64,000 nucleotides of DNA from Bacillus sp. AFS015802 (GTDB lineage Bacteria > Bacillota > Bacilli > Bacillales > Bacillaceae_B), in assembly GCF_002561455.1 (NCBI RefSeq), contig NZ_NTUP01000066.1, positions 409,245-473,244 of the forward strand, written 5' to 3'. The position numbers and the translations under genes are program-made. Shown in pieces: positions 32,829 to 41,831 of this stretch (position 1 is its first letter; each line of letters starts with the position of its first letter). The notes beneath the pieces are model-generated. The model was not told the origin of the DNA, did no database searches, and saw only the letters and a program-made list of their open reading frames with translations.

Positions 32829-34147
32829 TATTCGACTGCTTCCAATAGGAAGTCGACGATGTGGATGGCCCGCATGTTGTGGGATCGTCCTTCTCGTTCA
32901 ATGCCGAGTTTCATTTGGAGGAGGCAGCCCGGGTTGGATGTGATGATGGTGGTGGCCAGGGTGTTTTCGACGTTTTCCATTTTATGATCGAGGATCTTCA
33001 TGGACATGTCGGATTCGACGATATTGTAGATGCCTGCAGATCCACAGCAGTGGTCGGCCTGTTTCATCTCGACGTAATCTGCGCCCCCTACTGATTGCAG
33101 GAGGACTCTTGGTTCCACGAACGTCCGCTGCACGTTTCGCAGGTGACAGGAATCTTGATAGGTGATGCGTTGAGGTGCTACATTCAATACCTTTTTATGA
33201 AACTCTAATTCTACGAGAAGGGAAGAGATGTCCTTGATTTTATTTTTGAATCGGAGGGCACGTTCTTTCCACTCTTCATCATCTTGAAGCAAGTGATCAT
33301 AATCGACGAGGAAGGCTCCGCATCCCCCTGCATTGGTGATGATGTAATCGACTCCCTCGTCTTCAAATGCTTGGATGTTCCGTTTGGCCAGCTCCTTAGC
33401 CGCATCCTTTTCACCGCTGTGCCCATGCAGGGCTCCGCAGCAGGTTTGCGTCTTTGGAATGACGATGTCACAGCCGGCCAGTTGAAGGAGCTTCGTCGTG
33501 GCCTTATTCGTTTCCAGGAACATCGTATCCATCAAGCACCCGGAGAAGAAGGCGACTTTTTTCCGGACCTCCCCGATCGAGGAAAGGGAAGTGGGACGAT
33601 CCTTCATCTCTTTCAGCTTGGGAACTTGTGGGAGGACGCGTTCCATCGTGGCCATGCTCTCAGGGAACAGTTTCATCACGCCCGTCGTGTGGACGGCCTT
33701 CTGAAGCCCCGAACGCTGATAGATTCCGAGAAGATTCGTGACCATCCTCATTCTGTCCGGGTGGGGGAATAATCCCTCGAATACGGTCTTTCTGATAACC
33801 CGGACGGGAAGGGAGTGCTTTTTATTTTGATTGATGATATCACGAGCTTCTTCTAATAAGTGACCATAGTTCACACCGGATGGGCAGACCGGTTCACATG
33901 CCCTGCAGCCTAGACACAGATCCAGCGTGCGCTCGACTTCTTCGTCAGGTTCGATCACACCATCGACGACGGCCTTCATCAGGGCGATGCGCCCCCGTGG
34001 GGAGTGGGACTCCTTGAACCCCGATTCAATATAGGTGGGACATGAGGGAAGACAGAATCCACATCTCATGCAATTCAGTAGTTCATCTTGATTCATTCGG
34101 TCTTTGAATCCCTGTTGTATCTTTTGTTTTTCCTGGACGGTTGTCAT
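32828..34147 (-). CDS. glcF: Glycolate oxidase iron-sulfur subunit
   Basis: A 439-residue protein with two [4Fe-4S] ferredoxin motifs near the N-terminus (CMRCGFCLPSCPTY and CLGCRACEPVCPSG) and two cysteine-rich CCG domains (CCGALHGHSG; CCGSAGIYN). It passes electrons from the flavoprotein GlcD to the respiratory chain during oxidation of glycolate (or another 2-hydroxy acid) to the keto acid. Its ATG overlaps the glcD stop by four bases (ATGA), so translation is coupled. It resembles B. subtilis YsfD in size and order. No glcE or regulator is nearby. Confidence 0.9.
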   Translation of the reverse strand: MTTVQEKQKIQQGFKDRMNQDELLNCMRCGFCLPSCPTYIESGFKESHSPRGRIALMKAVVDGVIEPDEEVERTLDLCLGCRACEPVCPSGVNYGHLLEEARDIINQNKKHSLPVRVIRKTVFEGLFPHPDRMRMVTNLLGIYQRSGLQKAVHTTGVMKLFPESMATMERVLPQVPKLKEMKDRPTSLSSIGEVRKKVAFFSGCLMDTMFLETNKATTKLLQLAGCDIVIPKTQTCCGALHGHSGEKDAAKELAKRNIQAFEDEGVDYIITNAGGCGAFLVDYDHLLQDDEEWKERALRFKNKIKDISSLLVELEFHKKVLNVAPQRITYQDSCHLRNVQRTFVEPRVLLQSVGGADYVEMKQADHCCGSAGIYNIVESDMSMKILDHKMENVENTLATTIITSNPGCLLQMKLGIEREGRSHNMRAIHIVDFLLEAVE

Positions 34148-35556
34148 CTTGAAATCACCACACGTTTTCTCGATTCTTTTGCGAATACCTTATTTGGATT
34201 CATGATGTTATTGGGATCAAAGGATTGCTTGATCAATTTCATGGCGCCGATTCCCTCAGGTCCGAGTTTCCATTCGAGGTAAGGGGCTTTCATCATCCCG
34301 ACGCCGTGTTCCCCCGTGATGGTCCCGCCTAATTCAATGGCATGTGCGAAGATCTCTTCAAAGGCTGCTTCGACGCGCTCCATTTCATCATGGTCACGGG
34401 CATCCGTCGCAACGGTCGGATGAAGGTTTCCGTCCCCTGCATGCCCAAAGGTACAGATCTTCACCCTGTGCCGTTCGGCAATCTCATTGATTGCCTTCAC
34501 CATCCTGGCAATTTCAGAACGGGGAACCGTCGCGTCTTCCAAAATCGTCGTCGGCTTGAGCCGGGCAAGGGCTGACAGGGCAGAACGGCGGGCGGTGCGG
34601 AGGGCGTCTGCTTCCATTTCGGTTTTCGCCAGCTTAACGGATACAGCATGATTTTGTAAACACACTTCCTCCATCTGTTTCATATCACGTGCGACCACTT
34701 CAGGAGGACCGTCCTGTTCGATCAGCAGGACCGCTTTCACATCGGTTGGAAGCCCGATTTTAGCAAAATCCTCGACCACTTCAAGGGTTGGCTGGTCCAG
34801 AAATTCAAGGGTGGCCGGAATGATGCGATTGGAGATGATGCTTGAAACACTCTGTGCCGCTGCCTCAATATCCTGATAAAGGGCAAGCATCGTCTGCTTC
34901 GTCTCGGGCATGGGGACGAGCTTTAATGTTGCTTCGGTGATGACGCATAAAGTTCCTTCGGAGCCGACAAAAAGGCGGGTCAGATCGTACCCTGCCACGT
35001 CTTTCGCAAGTTTTCCCCCGGTACGGATGATATCTCCATTGGGAAGGACCGCTTCCAGGGCAAGGACATAATCACGGGTGACCCCATATTTCAATCCCCT
35101 GAGTCCACCGGAGTTCTCATTGATATTCCCTCCGATTGTGGAGATTTTCATGGAACTCGGATCAGGTGGATAAAAAAGACCCTTTGCTTCAACAGCGTGA
35201 ATCAGATTCAGGGTCACCACCCCTGGCTGGACGGTGATCGTTAAATTTTCTTCATCCAATTCGAGTATCCTGTTCATATGGGTGAAAAGAAGGATGAGTC
35301 CGCCTTCCGTCGGGCACGTACCGGCGCAAAGGTTCGTTCCGGACCCCCTCGGGACGATGGGAATACGATGCTCATGACAGACCTTCACGATTTCAGATAC
35401 TTCCACGGTGGACCGGGGAACGATGACCGCATCGGGCATGGACTGATAATTGGGTGTTGCATCATAGGAATAGACAAGTTTTTCAGCAGGAGTATCACGG
35501 TAATTTTCTTCGCCGACGATGCTGACGAACCGTTTCTTGATATCAGGAGTGATCAT
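34144..35556 (-). CDS. glcD: Glycolate oxidase FAD subunit GlcD
   Basis: A 470-residue FAD-linked oxidase of the vanillyl-alcohol-oxidase fold. The FAD-binding block is PRGSGTNLCAGTCPTEGGLIL (~68-88), with PPDPSSMKISTIGGNINENSGGLRGLKYG for the isoalloxazine pocket. FAHAIELGGTITGEHGVGMMK is the C-terminal motif of D-lactate/glycolate dehydrogenases. ATG 35556 has AAGGTGG 8 nt upstream and gives exactly the 470 residues I expect for the B. subtilis homologue YsfC; the longer frame to 35589 lacks a comparable site. It forms an operon with glcF. Confidence 0.9.
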   Translation of the reverse strand: MITPDIKKRFVSIVGEENYRDTPAEKLVYSYDATPNYQSMPDAVIVPRSTVEVSEIVKVCHEHRIPIVPRGSGTNLCAGTCPTEGGLILLFTHMNRILELDEENLTITVQPGVVTLNLIHAVEAKGLFYPPDPSSMKISTIGGNINENSGGLRGLKYGVTRDYVLALEAVLPNGDIIRTGGKLAKDVAGYDLTRLFVGSEGTLCVITEATLKLVPMPETKQTMLALYQDIEAAAQSVSSIISNRIIPATLEFLDQPTLEVVEDFAKIGLPTDVKAVLLIEQDGPPEVVARDMKQMEEVCLQNHAVSVKLAKTEMEADALRTARRSALSALARLKPTTILEDATVPRSEIARMVKAINEIAERHRVKICTFGHAGDGNLHPTVATDARDHDEMERVEAAFEEIFAHAIELGGTITGEHGVGMMKAPYLEWKLGPEGIGAMKLIKQSFDPNNIMNPNKVFAKESRKRVVISR

Positions 35557-35608
35557 ACTAATTTCCACCTTTTTTAACATGTTTTTCATATCTTCTTTAA
35601 AAAGAGCA

Positions 35609-35647
35609 GAGAGACGGTACCCGACTCAGGTCAAGGTCCGTCCCTCC
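35609..35647. repeat. GGGACGGACC-core hairpin (copy 7, decayed)
   Basis: GAGAGACGG (35609-35617) pairs with CCGTCCCTC at the other end with one G-U pair, with extra internal pairs GGT/ACC and GAC/GTC. It lies just beyond the anmK stop on the minus strand and upstream of glcD. Confidence 0.65.
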
Positions 35648-35657
35648 AAAAGGGTTA

Positions 35658-36824
35658 TTATTTTTTGCATGTGGGACTTGGCGTGATGGAACCGAGGATG
35701 ACGGTTTTTTCAGCGCCTGTTGCTCCCGGGACATTCCCTGGATTGCCGTGCAGGGTTTCGTTGGCCAATAGTGCAAAGGCGATCGCTTCCTTGGCATCGG
35801 AGGAGTACCCGATATCTTCCTGAATGAGGATACTCACTTCCGGGAGAAGGTCCCGCATCATTCGGAGAAGGGTCCTATTGTAACTTCCCCCGCCGCCGAT
35901 GATGATCTCGTTGATGGGATGGTCAGGGAAGATGAATCTTTTATACGCGTCTGAAATCGTAAGGGCGGTAAAGTGAGTGGCCGTCGCTATCAGATCTTCT
36001 TTTCCAAGATTCCCATATTCCTGAAGGATCCGATTCACGAATACCTCGCCGAACAATTCACGACCAGTGGACTTAGGGGGTGCTTTCTGGAAAAAATCCT
36101 GCTCCCAATTCATCCATTCCTGTGCGGCTTCCGTGTGAACCATTCCCCTTGAGGCAATCGATCCATCCTCATCAAAAGATAAACCGAATAGTTTTTCGCA
36201 CAGCCCATCGATCACCATATTCCCGGGACCTGTATCAAACGCGAATACGTCTTCCAGGGAGCAATCCATTGGAAGGACCGTCACATTCCCTATGCCTCCT
36301 ATATTCTGAAGGAGCCTGCCCCCAGCTTTTTTCCTGTAGAGGAGGAATTCTGTATAAGGGACAAGAGGAGCCCCTTCCCCGCCGGCTGCCATATCCATGG
36401 AACGGAAATTGGATACCACTTGTGTGCTGGTGCGGTATGCAATCACAGCAGGTTCTCCGATTTGAAGAGTCGAAGCCACCGAATCTTCCGTATGGAAGGG
36501 CTGGTGATAGACTGTTTGGCCATGGGACCCGATAAAGCTAAGCTCATCAACAGAGATGCCTGCCTCCGTACATACTTTCTCTACGGCATCGGCGTATACG
36601 TCTCCAAGCTCAAAATGCAGGCTGGATAAAAGAGGGGTGGAGGAATGATCAGGACTCATGACCTCAAAGATTTTCTTTTTCACAGGTTGTGAAAAGGGCG
36701 TAGTTGAATAATGAACAAGCTCCACCACTGTATCCGTCCCAGCCCCTTCAATGGAAACAAGGGCGGCATCGACTCCGTCAACCGACGTGCCGGACATTAA
36801 TCCGACTGCTAAGCGTTTACTCAT
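35658..36824 (-). CDS. anmK: Anhydro-N-acetylmuramic acid kinase
   Basis: A 388-residue sugar kinase of the ASKHA fold. The N-terminal VGLMSGTSVDGVDAALVSIEG is the AnmK signature. FDTGPGNMVIDGLCEKLFG and EIIIGGGGSYNRTLLRMM are the ATP-site blocks. It opens the anhydro ring and phosphorylates 1,6-anhydroMurNAc to MurNAc-6-phosphate in peptidoglycan recycling. The C-terminus has a ~20-residue tail beyond the core. It overlaps the upstream sugar-kinase gene by 8 nt and is the last gene of a four-gene minus-strand unit that starts with PTS IIA. Confidence 0.93.
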   Translation of the reverse strand: MSKRLAVGLMSGTSVDGVDAALVSIEGAGTDTVVELVHYSTTPFSQPVKKKIFEVMSPDHSSTPLLSSLHFELGDVYADAVEKVCTEAGISVDELSFIGSHGQTVYHQPFHTEDSVASTLQIGEPAVIAYRTSTQVVSNFRSMDMAAGGEGAPLVPYTEFLLYRKKAGGRLLQNIGGIGNVTVLPMDCSLEDVFAFDTGPGNMVIDGLCEKLFGLSFDEDGSIASRGMVHTEAAQEWMNWEQDFFQKAPPKSTGRELFGEVFVNRILQEYGNLGKEDLIATATHFTALTISDAYKRFIFPDHPINEIIIGGGGSYNRTLLRMMRDLLPEVSILIQEDIGYSSDAKEAIAFALLANETLHGNPGNVPGATGAEKTVILGSITPSPTCKK

Positions 36825-37731
36825 AAGTCATCCTTCCTTCCCGGACCGCTTCTACGATATCCACTGCACCAGTGGCGGGGGATATGGAATCGGTGATATA
36901 AGTCGATTCGTTAAAGCGTATTGAAATGGTTTCTTTAAAAACGGATTGGACCACCGGATTATGTTCAAGGACACTTCCTTTTAAGGCAATGACCGGATTC
37001 TTTTCAATCTGCAGTTTCTCCATTAATGCCACTGTCTGTGCCGCAAGCTTTTCGCCAGCCGTTTTGAATAAGTGTAGGGCTGCTTCATCACCCGATTCTG
37101 CTTCCTTGTGGATCACTTTCGCAAGTTGGGCAATGTCTCCTTTAGTAGAAGAATAGATGAACCCCTTCAATCCTTTGGCATCACTCGCCCTGATTTCCCT
37201 CAGCACGCTGCGGGAGAGGGGGGAGAGACCCATCGGGGAGTCCATTTCCCTGGCGATTTGTTTACAGGCTTCAATGGCAATGGAATAAGCACTGCCTTCA
37301 TCCCCAAGTAGATGTCCCCAGCCCCCGGTCGTTCCTTCCCGATTCCCGTTTCGTCCATAACTAATCGATCCCGTGCCCGCAATCGTCATCACGCCATTCC
37401 GGTTTCCGATCAAGCTGAAGTAGGCGAGAGCCGCATCATTTAGGAGGATGATAGGAAGGGAAGTCATTCGACTCAATTCTGACTGAATTCTTTGCGACAG
37501 GTTTCCAGATCCCCCGCCTGCCATTCCGACCACGATATGGGTGGTCCCTTCTGAAGCGGTATGATCCAGGCATTGCTGAACGACGGATGAGAGGTTACGT
37601 AAAGCGTCCTCATAAGAAACAGATGGGTTCCCGTGTCCGGATAAGCTTTGGAAAAGGATATTCTTCTCCATATCCATGACGAGTCCCTGAACCTTCGTGC
37701 CTCCTGCATCGATCCCTATTACTCTAGTCAT
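36817..37731 (-). CDS. BadF/BadG-family N-acetylhexosamine kinase (MurK/NagK-like)
   Basis: A 304-residue ASKHA kinase: VIGIDAGGTKVQGLVMDMEK is phosphate loop 1, LNDAALAYFSLIGNRNGVMTIAGTGSISYG is phosphate loop 2 with the adenosine site, and GGWGHLLGDEGSAYSIAIEA is the sugar-binding block shared with human-type GlcNAc kinases and clostridial MurK. It should phosphorylate free GlcNAc and/or MurNAc to the 6-phosphate. Its position between a phosphomuramidase-like gene and anmK fits rescue of the non-phosphorylated sugar released from an imported disaccharide. GGGAGG lies about 10 nt before the ATG. Confidence 0.87.
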   Translation of the reverse strand: MTRVIGIDAGGTKVQGLVMDMEKNILFQSLSGHGNPSVSYEDALRNLSSVVQQCLDHTASEGTTHIVVGMAGGGSGNLSQRIQSELSRMTSLPIILLNDAALAYFSLIGNRNGVMTIAGTGSISYGRNGNREGTTGGWGHLLGDEGSAYSIAIEACKQIAREMDSPMGLSPLSRSVLREIRASDAKGLKGFIYSSTKGDIAQLAKVIHKEAESGDEAALHLFKTAGEKLAAQTVALMEKLQIEKNPVIALKGSVLEHNPVVQSVFKETISIRFNESTYITDSISPATGAVDIVEAVREGRMTYE

Positions 37732-37748
37732 CTCAAGAAACCTCCCGA

Positions 37749-38837
37749 CTACTTTGATTGAAAGGCAAATTTGCCCCAGGGTTTTACATAGTCCAATAGG
37801 AAAATTTCTTCTTCACGGATCCGGCCGACGACATTCGTTTTTCCGGAGTTCTCCATATCCTGAAGGGCGATCTGAAGTTCTCCCGCGTATTGGGCATAAA
37901 GATCGTTTTCAATGATAATATCACCCCGCTTGATGTCCACCGTGTTATGAGGCGCAAATTCTCTTCCTCTATACTTGACGCGGCTTTGAGTGGAACGGAT
38001 CATGTAATCCGATACGTCCCCGCGGTAGAAGTGGGGTTCTTCAAAGATGATCGTTTTTTCTAAATCGGTTGTCGTTTCATGGGTTTCAACTGTAAAGGTA
38101 AGCTTCGATGTGTTCAGTGTGCTAAGCAGCTCCAATTCATCTTCTGAAGCATAAGCGTTACTGATGATGACATCATCGATCAACCCTGTGGCAAAAAGAT
38201 GCTTCGCCTGCACGTCAATAGGAAGGGAGCGGTGCATTTCCAATGTAGGCAAGCCTTCCGTGACAGGCCAGGGACCGAATGTCGCATCGGAAGAAGAGAC
38301 AAACGCTGCCGTCCTCATCCCGAACTCTTTAAACTTTTTACTGCATTCGATAAAGAAAGGATAAGATAAACCGGAGTAGCGGTGCGGATAAAAATTATGG
38401 CAGCCTAATAATTGGTCCTTATTGGGCTGATACGTCATGATATTATCGATGTATTTCGTTGCGTTGCTCATATTCAGTTCGATTTTTAAATCATAAGGAT
38501 TGTATGACATCATGGATTCCTCATGGCCTGTATATCCTAAGTCCAGACGAATGCCGTGAGCACCCAGATCGGCAAAGAAGGATAGGTCATCATAGGAGAT
38601 ATTCAGCTCCTTGAAAATGCGGGGGCTGATGTCGGCAATGACTTCCATGTTCTTTTCACGGGCAAATTTGATCGTTTCCTTGAAGTTTGCGATGATTCCT
38701 TCCTTGTCTCCATCGACAGATAAAAGGCAGGTGAAAACACGTTTGAATCCGTAGGAAGCGGCCAGTGCCAAATATTCCTTATCTTTTTCTGTGGTAGAAT
38801 GGTTTGGATAGATTGAAACGCCAAGTTTTTTACTCAT
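37749..38837 (-). CDS. DUF871 family protein, MupG-like 6-phospho-N-acetylmuramidase candidate
   Basis: A 362-residue protein: an N-terminal TIM-barrel (~1-240; LGVSIYPNHSTTEKDKEYLALAASYGFKRVF, IADISPRIFKELNIS, LGAHGIRLDLGYTG, LNMSNAT, LGCHNFYPHRYSGL) and a C-terminal cyclophilin-like domain (~245-362). This is the DUF871 architecture of staphylococcal MupG, which splits MurNAc-6P-GlcNAc into MurNAc-6P and GlcNAc. AAGGAGG lies 7 nt before the ATG. Its companions here (PTS IIA upstream, GlcNAc-type kinase and AnmK downstream) agree with such a role, but the PTS is of the lactose/cellobiose class, so a different phospho-disaccharide is possible. Confidence 0.82.
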   Translation of the reverse strand: MSKKLGVSIYPNHSTTEKDKEYLALAASYGFKRVFTCLLSVDGDKEGIIANFKETIKFAREKNMEVIADISPRIFKELNISYDDLSFFADLGAHGIRLDLGYTGHEESMMSYNPYDLKIELNMSNATKYIDNIMTYQPNKDQLLGCHNFYPHRYSGLSYPFFIECSKKFKEFGMRTAAFVSSSDATFGPWPVTEGLPTLEMHRSLPIDVQAKHLFATGLIDDVIISNAYASEDELELLSTLNTSKLTFTVETHETTTDLEKTIIFEEPHFYRGDVSDYMIRSTQSRVKYRGREFAPHNTVDIKRGDIIIENDLYAQYAGELQIALQDMENSGKTNVVGRIREEEIFLLDYVKPWGKFAFQSK

Positions 38838-38849
38838 CGTGATGCCTCC

Positions 38850-39185
38850 TTAATTCGATTTGCTTTCAAGAGTATGGATTCTCTTTAACATTGGAATCAT
38901 TTGTTCAATTAATGAGATTTCACTGATCGAGGTCATTAAGTGGTCCTGAGCATGGATCATGAGAAGGGATTTTTCAAACTCTTCTCCGTTGATTTCGGCC
39001 TGGATCAGGCTTGTTTGTGTTTTGTGGGCTTTATTCAGTTCTTCATGTGCCGTTTTCACCATTTCCTCCGCTTCAGCAAACTTCCCTTCATGTGCTTTCG
39101 CAAGGGCCTCATAAGCCGTGCTTTTCGCATTCCCTCCGTTCGAGATGATTTCGAAAATCTCCATTTCTACGTTGCGTACTTCAGC
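38850..39185 (-). CDS. PTS lactose/cellobiose-family IIA component
   Basis: A 112-residue three-helix protein: EMEIFEIISNGGNAKSTAYEALAKAHEGKFAEAEEMV and the active-site helix SLLMIHAQDHLMTSISE, where His79 is the phospho-accepting residue (His83 also conserved). It carries phosphate from HPr to IIB. It is first in the minus-strand unit IIA-DUF871-kinase-AnmK and is divergent from the MurR/RpiR-IIB-IIC unit. Splitting of the IIA from the IIB/IIC genes across a divergent promoter is notable. The TAA stop is at 38852-38850 and the start at 39188-39186. Confidence 0.9.
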   Translation of the reverse strand, partial: AEVRNVEMEIFEIISNGGNAKSTAYEALAKAHEGKFAEAEEMVKTAHEELNKAHKTQTSLIQAEINGEEFEKSLLMIHAQDHLMTSISEISLIEQMIPMLKRIHTLESKSN

Positions 39186-39268
39186 CATTGTGTATTCCTC
39201 CCTGTCCTTATTTAGAACTCTTTTCTACAAAAATAGTAAAATAAAAGTTTAAATATTTTAAAATAATA

Positions 39269-39298
39269 TTGAAATTTAATTTCATTATCGCATATAAT
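39269..39298 (+). promoter_or_regulatory. murR-type promoter with built-in TGAAAT-N3-ATTTCA operator
   Basis: TTGAAA (39269-39274), an 18-bp spacer and a perfect TATAAT (39293-39298) face the regulator gene. The inverted repeat TGAAAT-TTA-ATTTCA (39270-39284) overlaps the -35 and spacer. It is probably the binding site of the encoded regulator, controlling both divergent units. Confidence 0.65.
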
Positions 39299-39348
39299 CA
39301 TATTAAACTGAAAGCCTTTTCAAGACAATCATTTTTTTGGAGGTGACC

Positions 39349-40215
39349 ATGACAGAATTTCAGGTATTAAAACACATCAAAAGTCAGATGGAAAGCTATA
39401 CTCCCTCTGAAATAGCGGTTGCTCAATACGTGCTGGAGTTTCCGGAGAAAGTGATGGAAATGACAACGAAGCAACTATCACAATCATGTGGCAGCAGTGA
39501 AGCGGCCATCATCCGATTCTGTAAACGGATCGGGATCAACAGCTTCAGCGGCTTGAAAATCGAGCTCGCCAAAAGCACGAACATCGAAGAGACCAAGAGT
39601 CATGACATCAATACGCTCCTGTCCTTTGAAGATAATCTCGATACGGTCTTCAACAAGGTTCTGGTAAATACCTACCAGGCGATCAAGAACACGGAAAAGC
39701 TGTTTTCCATTGATGAACTTGGCAGGGCGGTCAATGCGTTTCATGAAGCCGAAAGAGTATATCTGTATGGAGTCGGCGGTTCCGCTGTAGTGGCGGAGGA
39801 CTTCACACAAAAGCTGTTGAGGCTGAACTATCTGGCCTTCCAGGCAAGTGATATCCATGTACAGATGATGATGGCTGCCAATTTAACCGAAAGAGACGTT
39901 CTTTTCGTCGTCTCCACTTCAGGTCAGACAAAAGAAATATTGAAGCTGATGAACGTCGCCCAGGAAAAAGGGGCCACGATCGTCCTCTTGACGCAGCATG
40001 GGAAGTCTCCGGCAAGAAAGCTCGCCGATATCGTACTGACCATTTCCGAGGAAGAACATAATATCCGGATCGGGACCATGACGGCAAGAATTGCTCAACT
40101 CGTCGTGATCGATGCTTTATTCGTGGCATTATGCATGAAAAAAGGACATGGCGTTTACGAGCAAATTATTCATACACATGAAGTCGTACAACGAATGAAA
40201 GAAGAGGAGGAATAG
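39349..40215 (+). CDS. MurR/RpiR-family sugar-phosphate-responsive regulator
   Basis: A 288-residue regulator: an N-terminal HTH_6 domain (~1-77; YTPSEIAVAQYVLEFPEKVMEMTTKQLSQSCGSSEAAIIRFCKRIGINSFSGLKIEL) and a C-terminal SIS domain (~115-255; AERVYLYGVGGSAVVAEDFTQKL ... VLFVVSTSGQTKEILKLMNVAQEKGATIVLLTQ) that binds a phosphosugar. In the MurR branch the effector is MurNAc-6-P. ATG 39349 has GGAGGTG upstream; the longer frame starts before that site. It is followed 2 nt later by IIB, so regulator and transporter are co-expressed. Confidence 0.9.
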   Translation: MTEFQVLKHIKSQMESYTPSEIAVAQYVLEFPEKVMEMTTKQLSQSCGSSEAAIIRFCKRIGINSFSGLKIELAKSTNIEETKSHDINTLLSFEDNLDTVFNKVLVNTYQAIKNTEKLFSIDELGRAVNAFHEAERVYLYGVGGSAVVAEDFTQKLLRLNYLAFQASDIHVQMMMAANLTERDVLFVVSTSGQTKEILKLMNVAQEKGATIVLLTQHGKSPARKLADIVLTISEEEHNIRIGTMTARIAQLVVIDALFVALCMKKGHGVYEQIIHTHEVVQRMKEEEE

Positions 40216-40217
40216 GA

Positions 40218-40523
40218 ATGAAAGTTTTATTCGTATGCTCTGGAGGAATGTCCAGTGCCATCGTCGTCAATGCATTGAAGAAAGAGGGAACCAAAGAGGG
40301 CATTGAAATGGAAGTCCACGCAATCGGTACTGGTGAAGTATCCGAGGAGATCTCAAAGGGATGGGATGTTTGTATGGTGGCTCCTCAGATCAGACACCGT
40401 TTTGATCAAGTGAAGAAAGCGGCTGATGAAGCCAATGTTCCTTGCGGGCCGATTCCGCCGCAGGCCTATACGCCACTTGGCGGGCCGACTTTACTGAAAA
40501 CAGTAAAAGAATTAGCAAACTAA
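40218..40523 (+). CDS. PTS lactose/cellobiose-family IIB component
   Basis: A 101-residue Rossmann-like protein with the phospho-cysteine loop LFVCSGGMSS (Cys7) and the C-terminal blocks VCMVAPQIRHRFDQVKK and CGPIPPQAYTPLGGPTLLKTV. It takes phosphate from IIA (encoded divergently) and passes it to the sugar at IIC. It begins 2 nt after the regulator stop and 27 nt before IIC, so it is the second gene of a three-gene operon. Confidence 0.92.
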   Translation: MKVLFVCSGGMSSAIVVNALKKEGTKEGIEMEVHAIGTGEVSEEISKGWDVCMVAPQIRHRFDQVKKAADEANVPCGPIPPQAYTPLGGPTLLKTVKELAN

Positions 40524-40550
40524 TTTAATAGGAAACAAGGGGGTAGTAAC

Positions 40551-41831
40551 ATGCAAAAGTTTGTAAACTTTCTCGAGAACAACTTGTCAGGTCCGATGGC
40601 CAGGCTCTCAGAACAAAGGCATTTGCAAGCAATCCGGGATGGGGTTATTTCCGCACTGCCATTTATTATCGTCGGTTCATTCTTTCTGATCTTAGCGTTC
40701 CCGCCACTGCCGGACGCAGGTGTGTTCGGTGACATCAAGCAGTGGGCCGCTGACAACATTGTCGAAATCCTGATTCCGTACCGGTTGACCATGTTTATCA
40801 TGTCGCTCTATATAGCCTTCGGGATAGGGTACAATCTCTCGAAAAGCTATAATCTGGATCCTTTATCGGGTGCACAGATTTCTGTAGCGGCGCTTCTGTT
40901 GACGGTCACACCGAAAGTGATGGACGGAGAAGGCTGGGTCCTTCCAATGACCAATCTTGGTGGTCACGGATTATTCGTCGCCATGGTCGTCTCGATCCTT
41001 GCTGTCGAAATCCTCAGATTCTGTAAAACGAAGAACATCACGATTAAAATGCCAGAACAGGTTCCGGCATCCGTTTCACGAAGCTTTGAAGCACTTATTC
41101 CTGTAGCGATTGTTATTTTACTCGTTTCATCTGTTACGGTTTTAGGGGGAGTGGATCTTCATCATTTAGTGGGTGTAGCCGTAGCTCCTTTGGTTACTGC
41201 CGGTGACAGTATTTTCGGCGTATTGGTTCCTGTATTCCTAATTACATTCTTCTGGTCATTCGGTATCCACGGGGTATCTGTAGTAGGTACCGTCGCCCGT
41301 CCACTATGGGAAGTATTCCTTGTGAAAAACGCAGATGCCGTTGCAAACGGGCAGGCGATCCCGCATATCGCACCGGAAACATTCTACCAATGGTTCATCT
41401 GGATCGGTGGATCGGGTGCCACGATTGGATTGGTCCTTGCCATGGTCTTCTTCTCACGTTCCAAGTATCTGAAAGCGCTCGGGAGAACAAGTATCGTCCC
41501 TGGGATCTTCAATATCAACGAGCCGATCATCTTTGGTGCTCCGATCGTATTGAATCCGATCCTGATCATCCCATTCGTGACCATTCCATTGATCACGGGT
41601 ACACTTGCTTATATCGCAACATCAGTAGGTCTTGTATCACCAACCTATATCATGCCTCCTTGGACACTTCCGGCACCGATCGGAGCGTACCTGGCAACAG
41701 GTGGTGACTGGAGGGCGATCGTCATGGTTCTGATCAACATCGGAATCTCATTCGCCATCTACTTCCCATTCTTCAAAATGTATGACAAGAAAATGATGAA
41801 GATGGAAGAAAGCGACCAACAAGCGGCATAG
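40551..41831 (+). CDS. PTS lactose/cellobiose-family IIC permease
   Basis: A 426-residue membrane transporter of the Lac/Cel IIC family, about ten hydrophobic segments. Family landmarks are the N-terminal amphipathic helix MQKFVNFLENNLSGPMARLSEQRHLQAIRDGVISALPFIIVGSFFLI, WSFGIHGVSVVGTVARPLWEVFLVKNADAVANG, IGGSGATIGLVLAM and FNINEPIIFGAPIVLNPILIIPF, which forms the sugar-binding core. It imports and phosphorylates a beta-linked disaccharide or an amino-sugar disaccharide. Substrate choice cannot be read from sequence; the neighbouring DUF871, AnmK and GlcNAc-type kinase genes favour a GlcNAc/MurNAc-containing sugar. Confidence 0.92.
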   Translation: MQKFVNFLENNLSGPMARLSEQRHLQAIRDGVISALPFIIVGSFFLILAFPPLPDAGVFGDIKQWAADNIVEILIPYRLTMFIMSLYIAFGIGYNLSKSYNLDPLSGAQISVAALLLTVTPKVMDGEGWVLPMTNLGGHGLFVAMVVSILAVEILRFCKTKNITIKMPEQVPASVSRSFEALIPVAIVILLVSSVTVLGGVDLHHLVGVAVAPLVTAGDSIFGVLVPVFLITFFWSFGIHGVSVVGTVARPLWEVFLVKNADAVANGQAIPHIAPETFYQWFIWIGGSGATIGLVLAMVFFSRSKYLKALGRTSIVPGIFNINEPIIFGAPIVLNPILIIPFVTIPLITGTLAYIATSVGLVSPTYIMPPWTLPAPIGAYLATGGDWRAIVMVLINIGISFAIYFPFFKMYDKKMMKMEESDQQAA

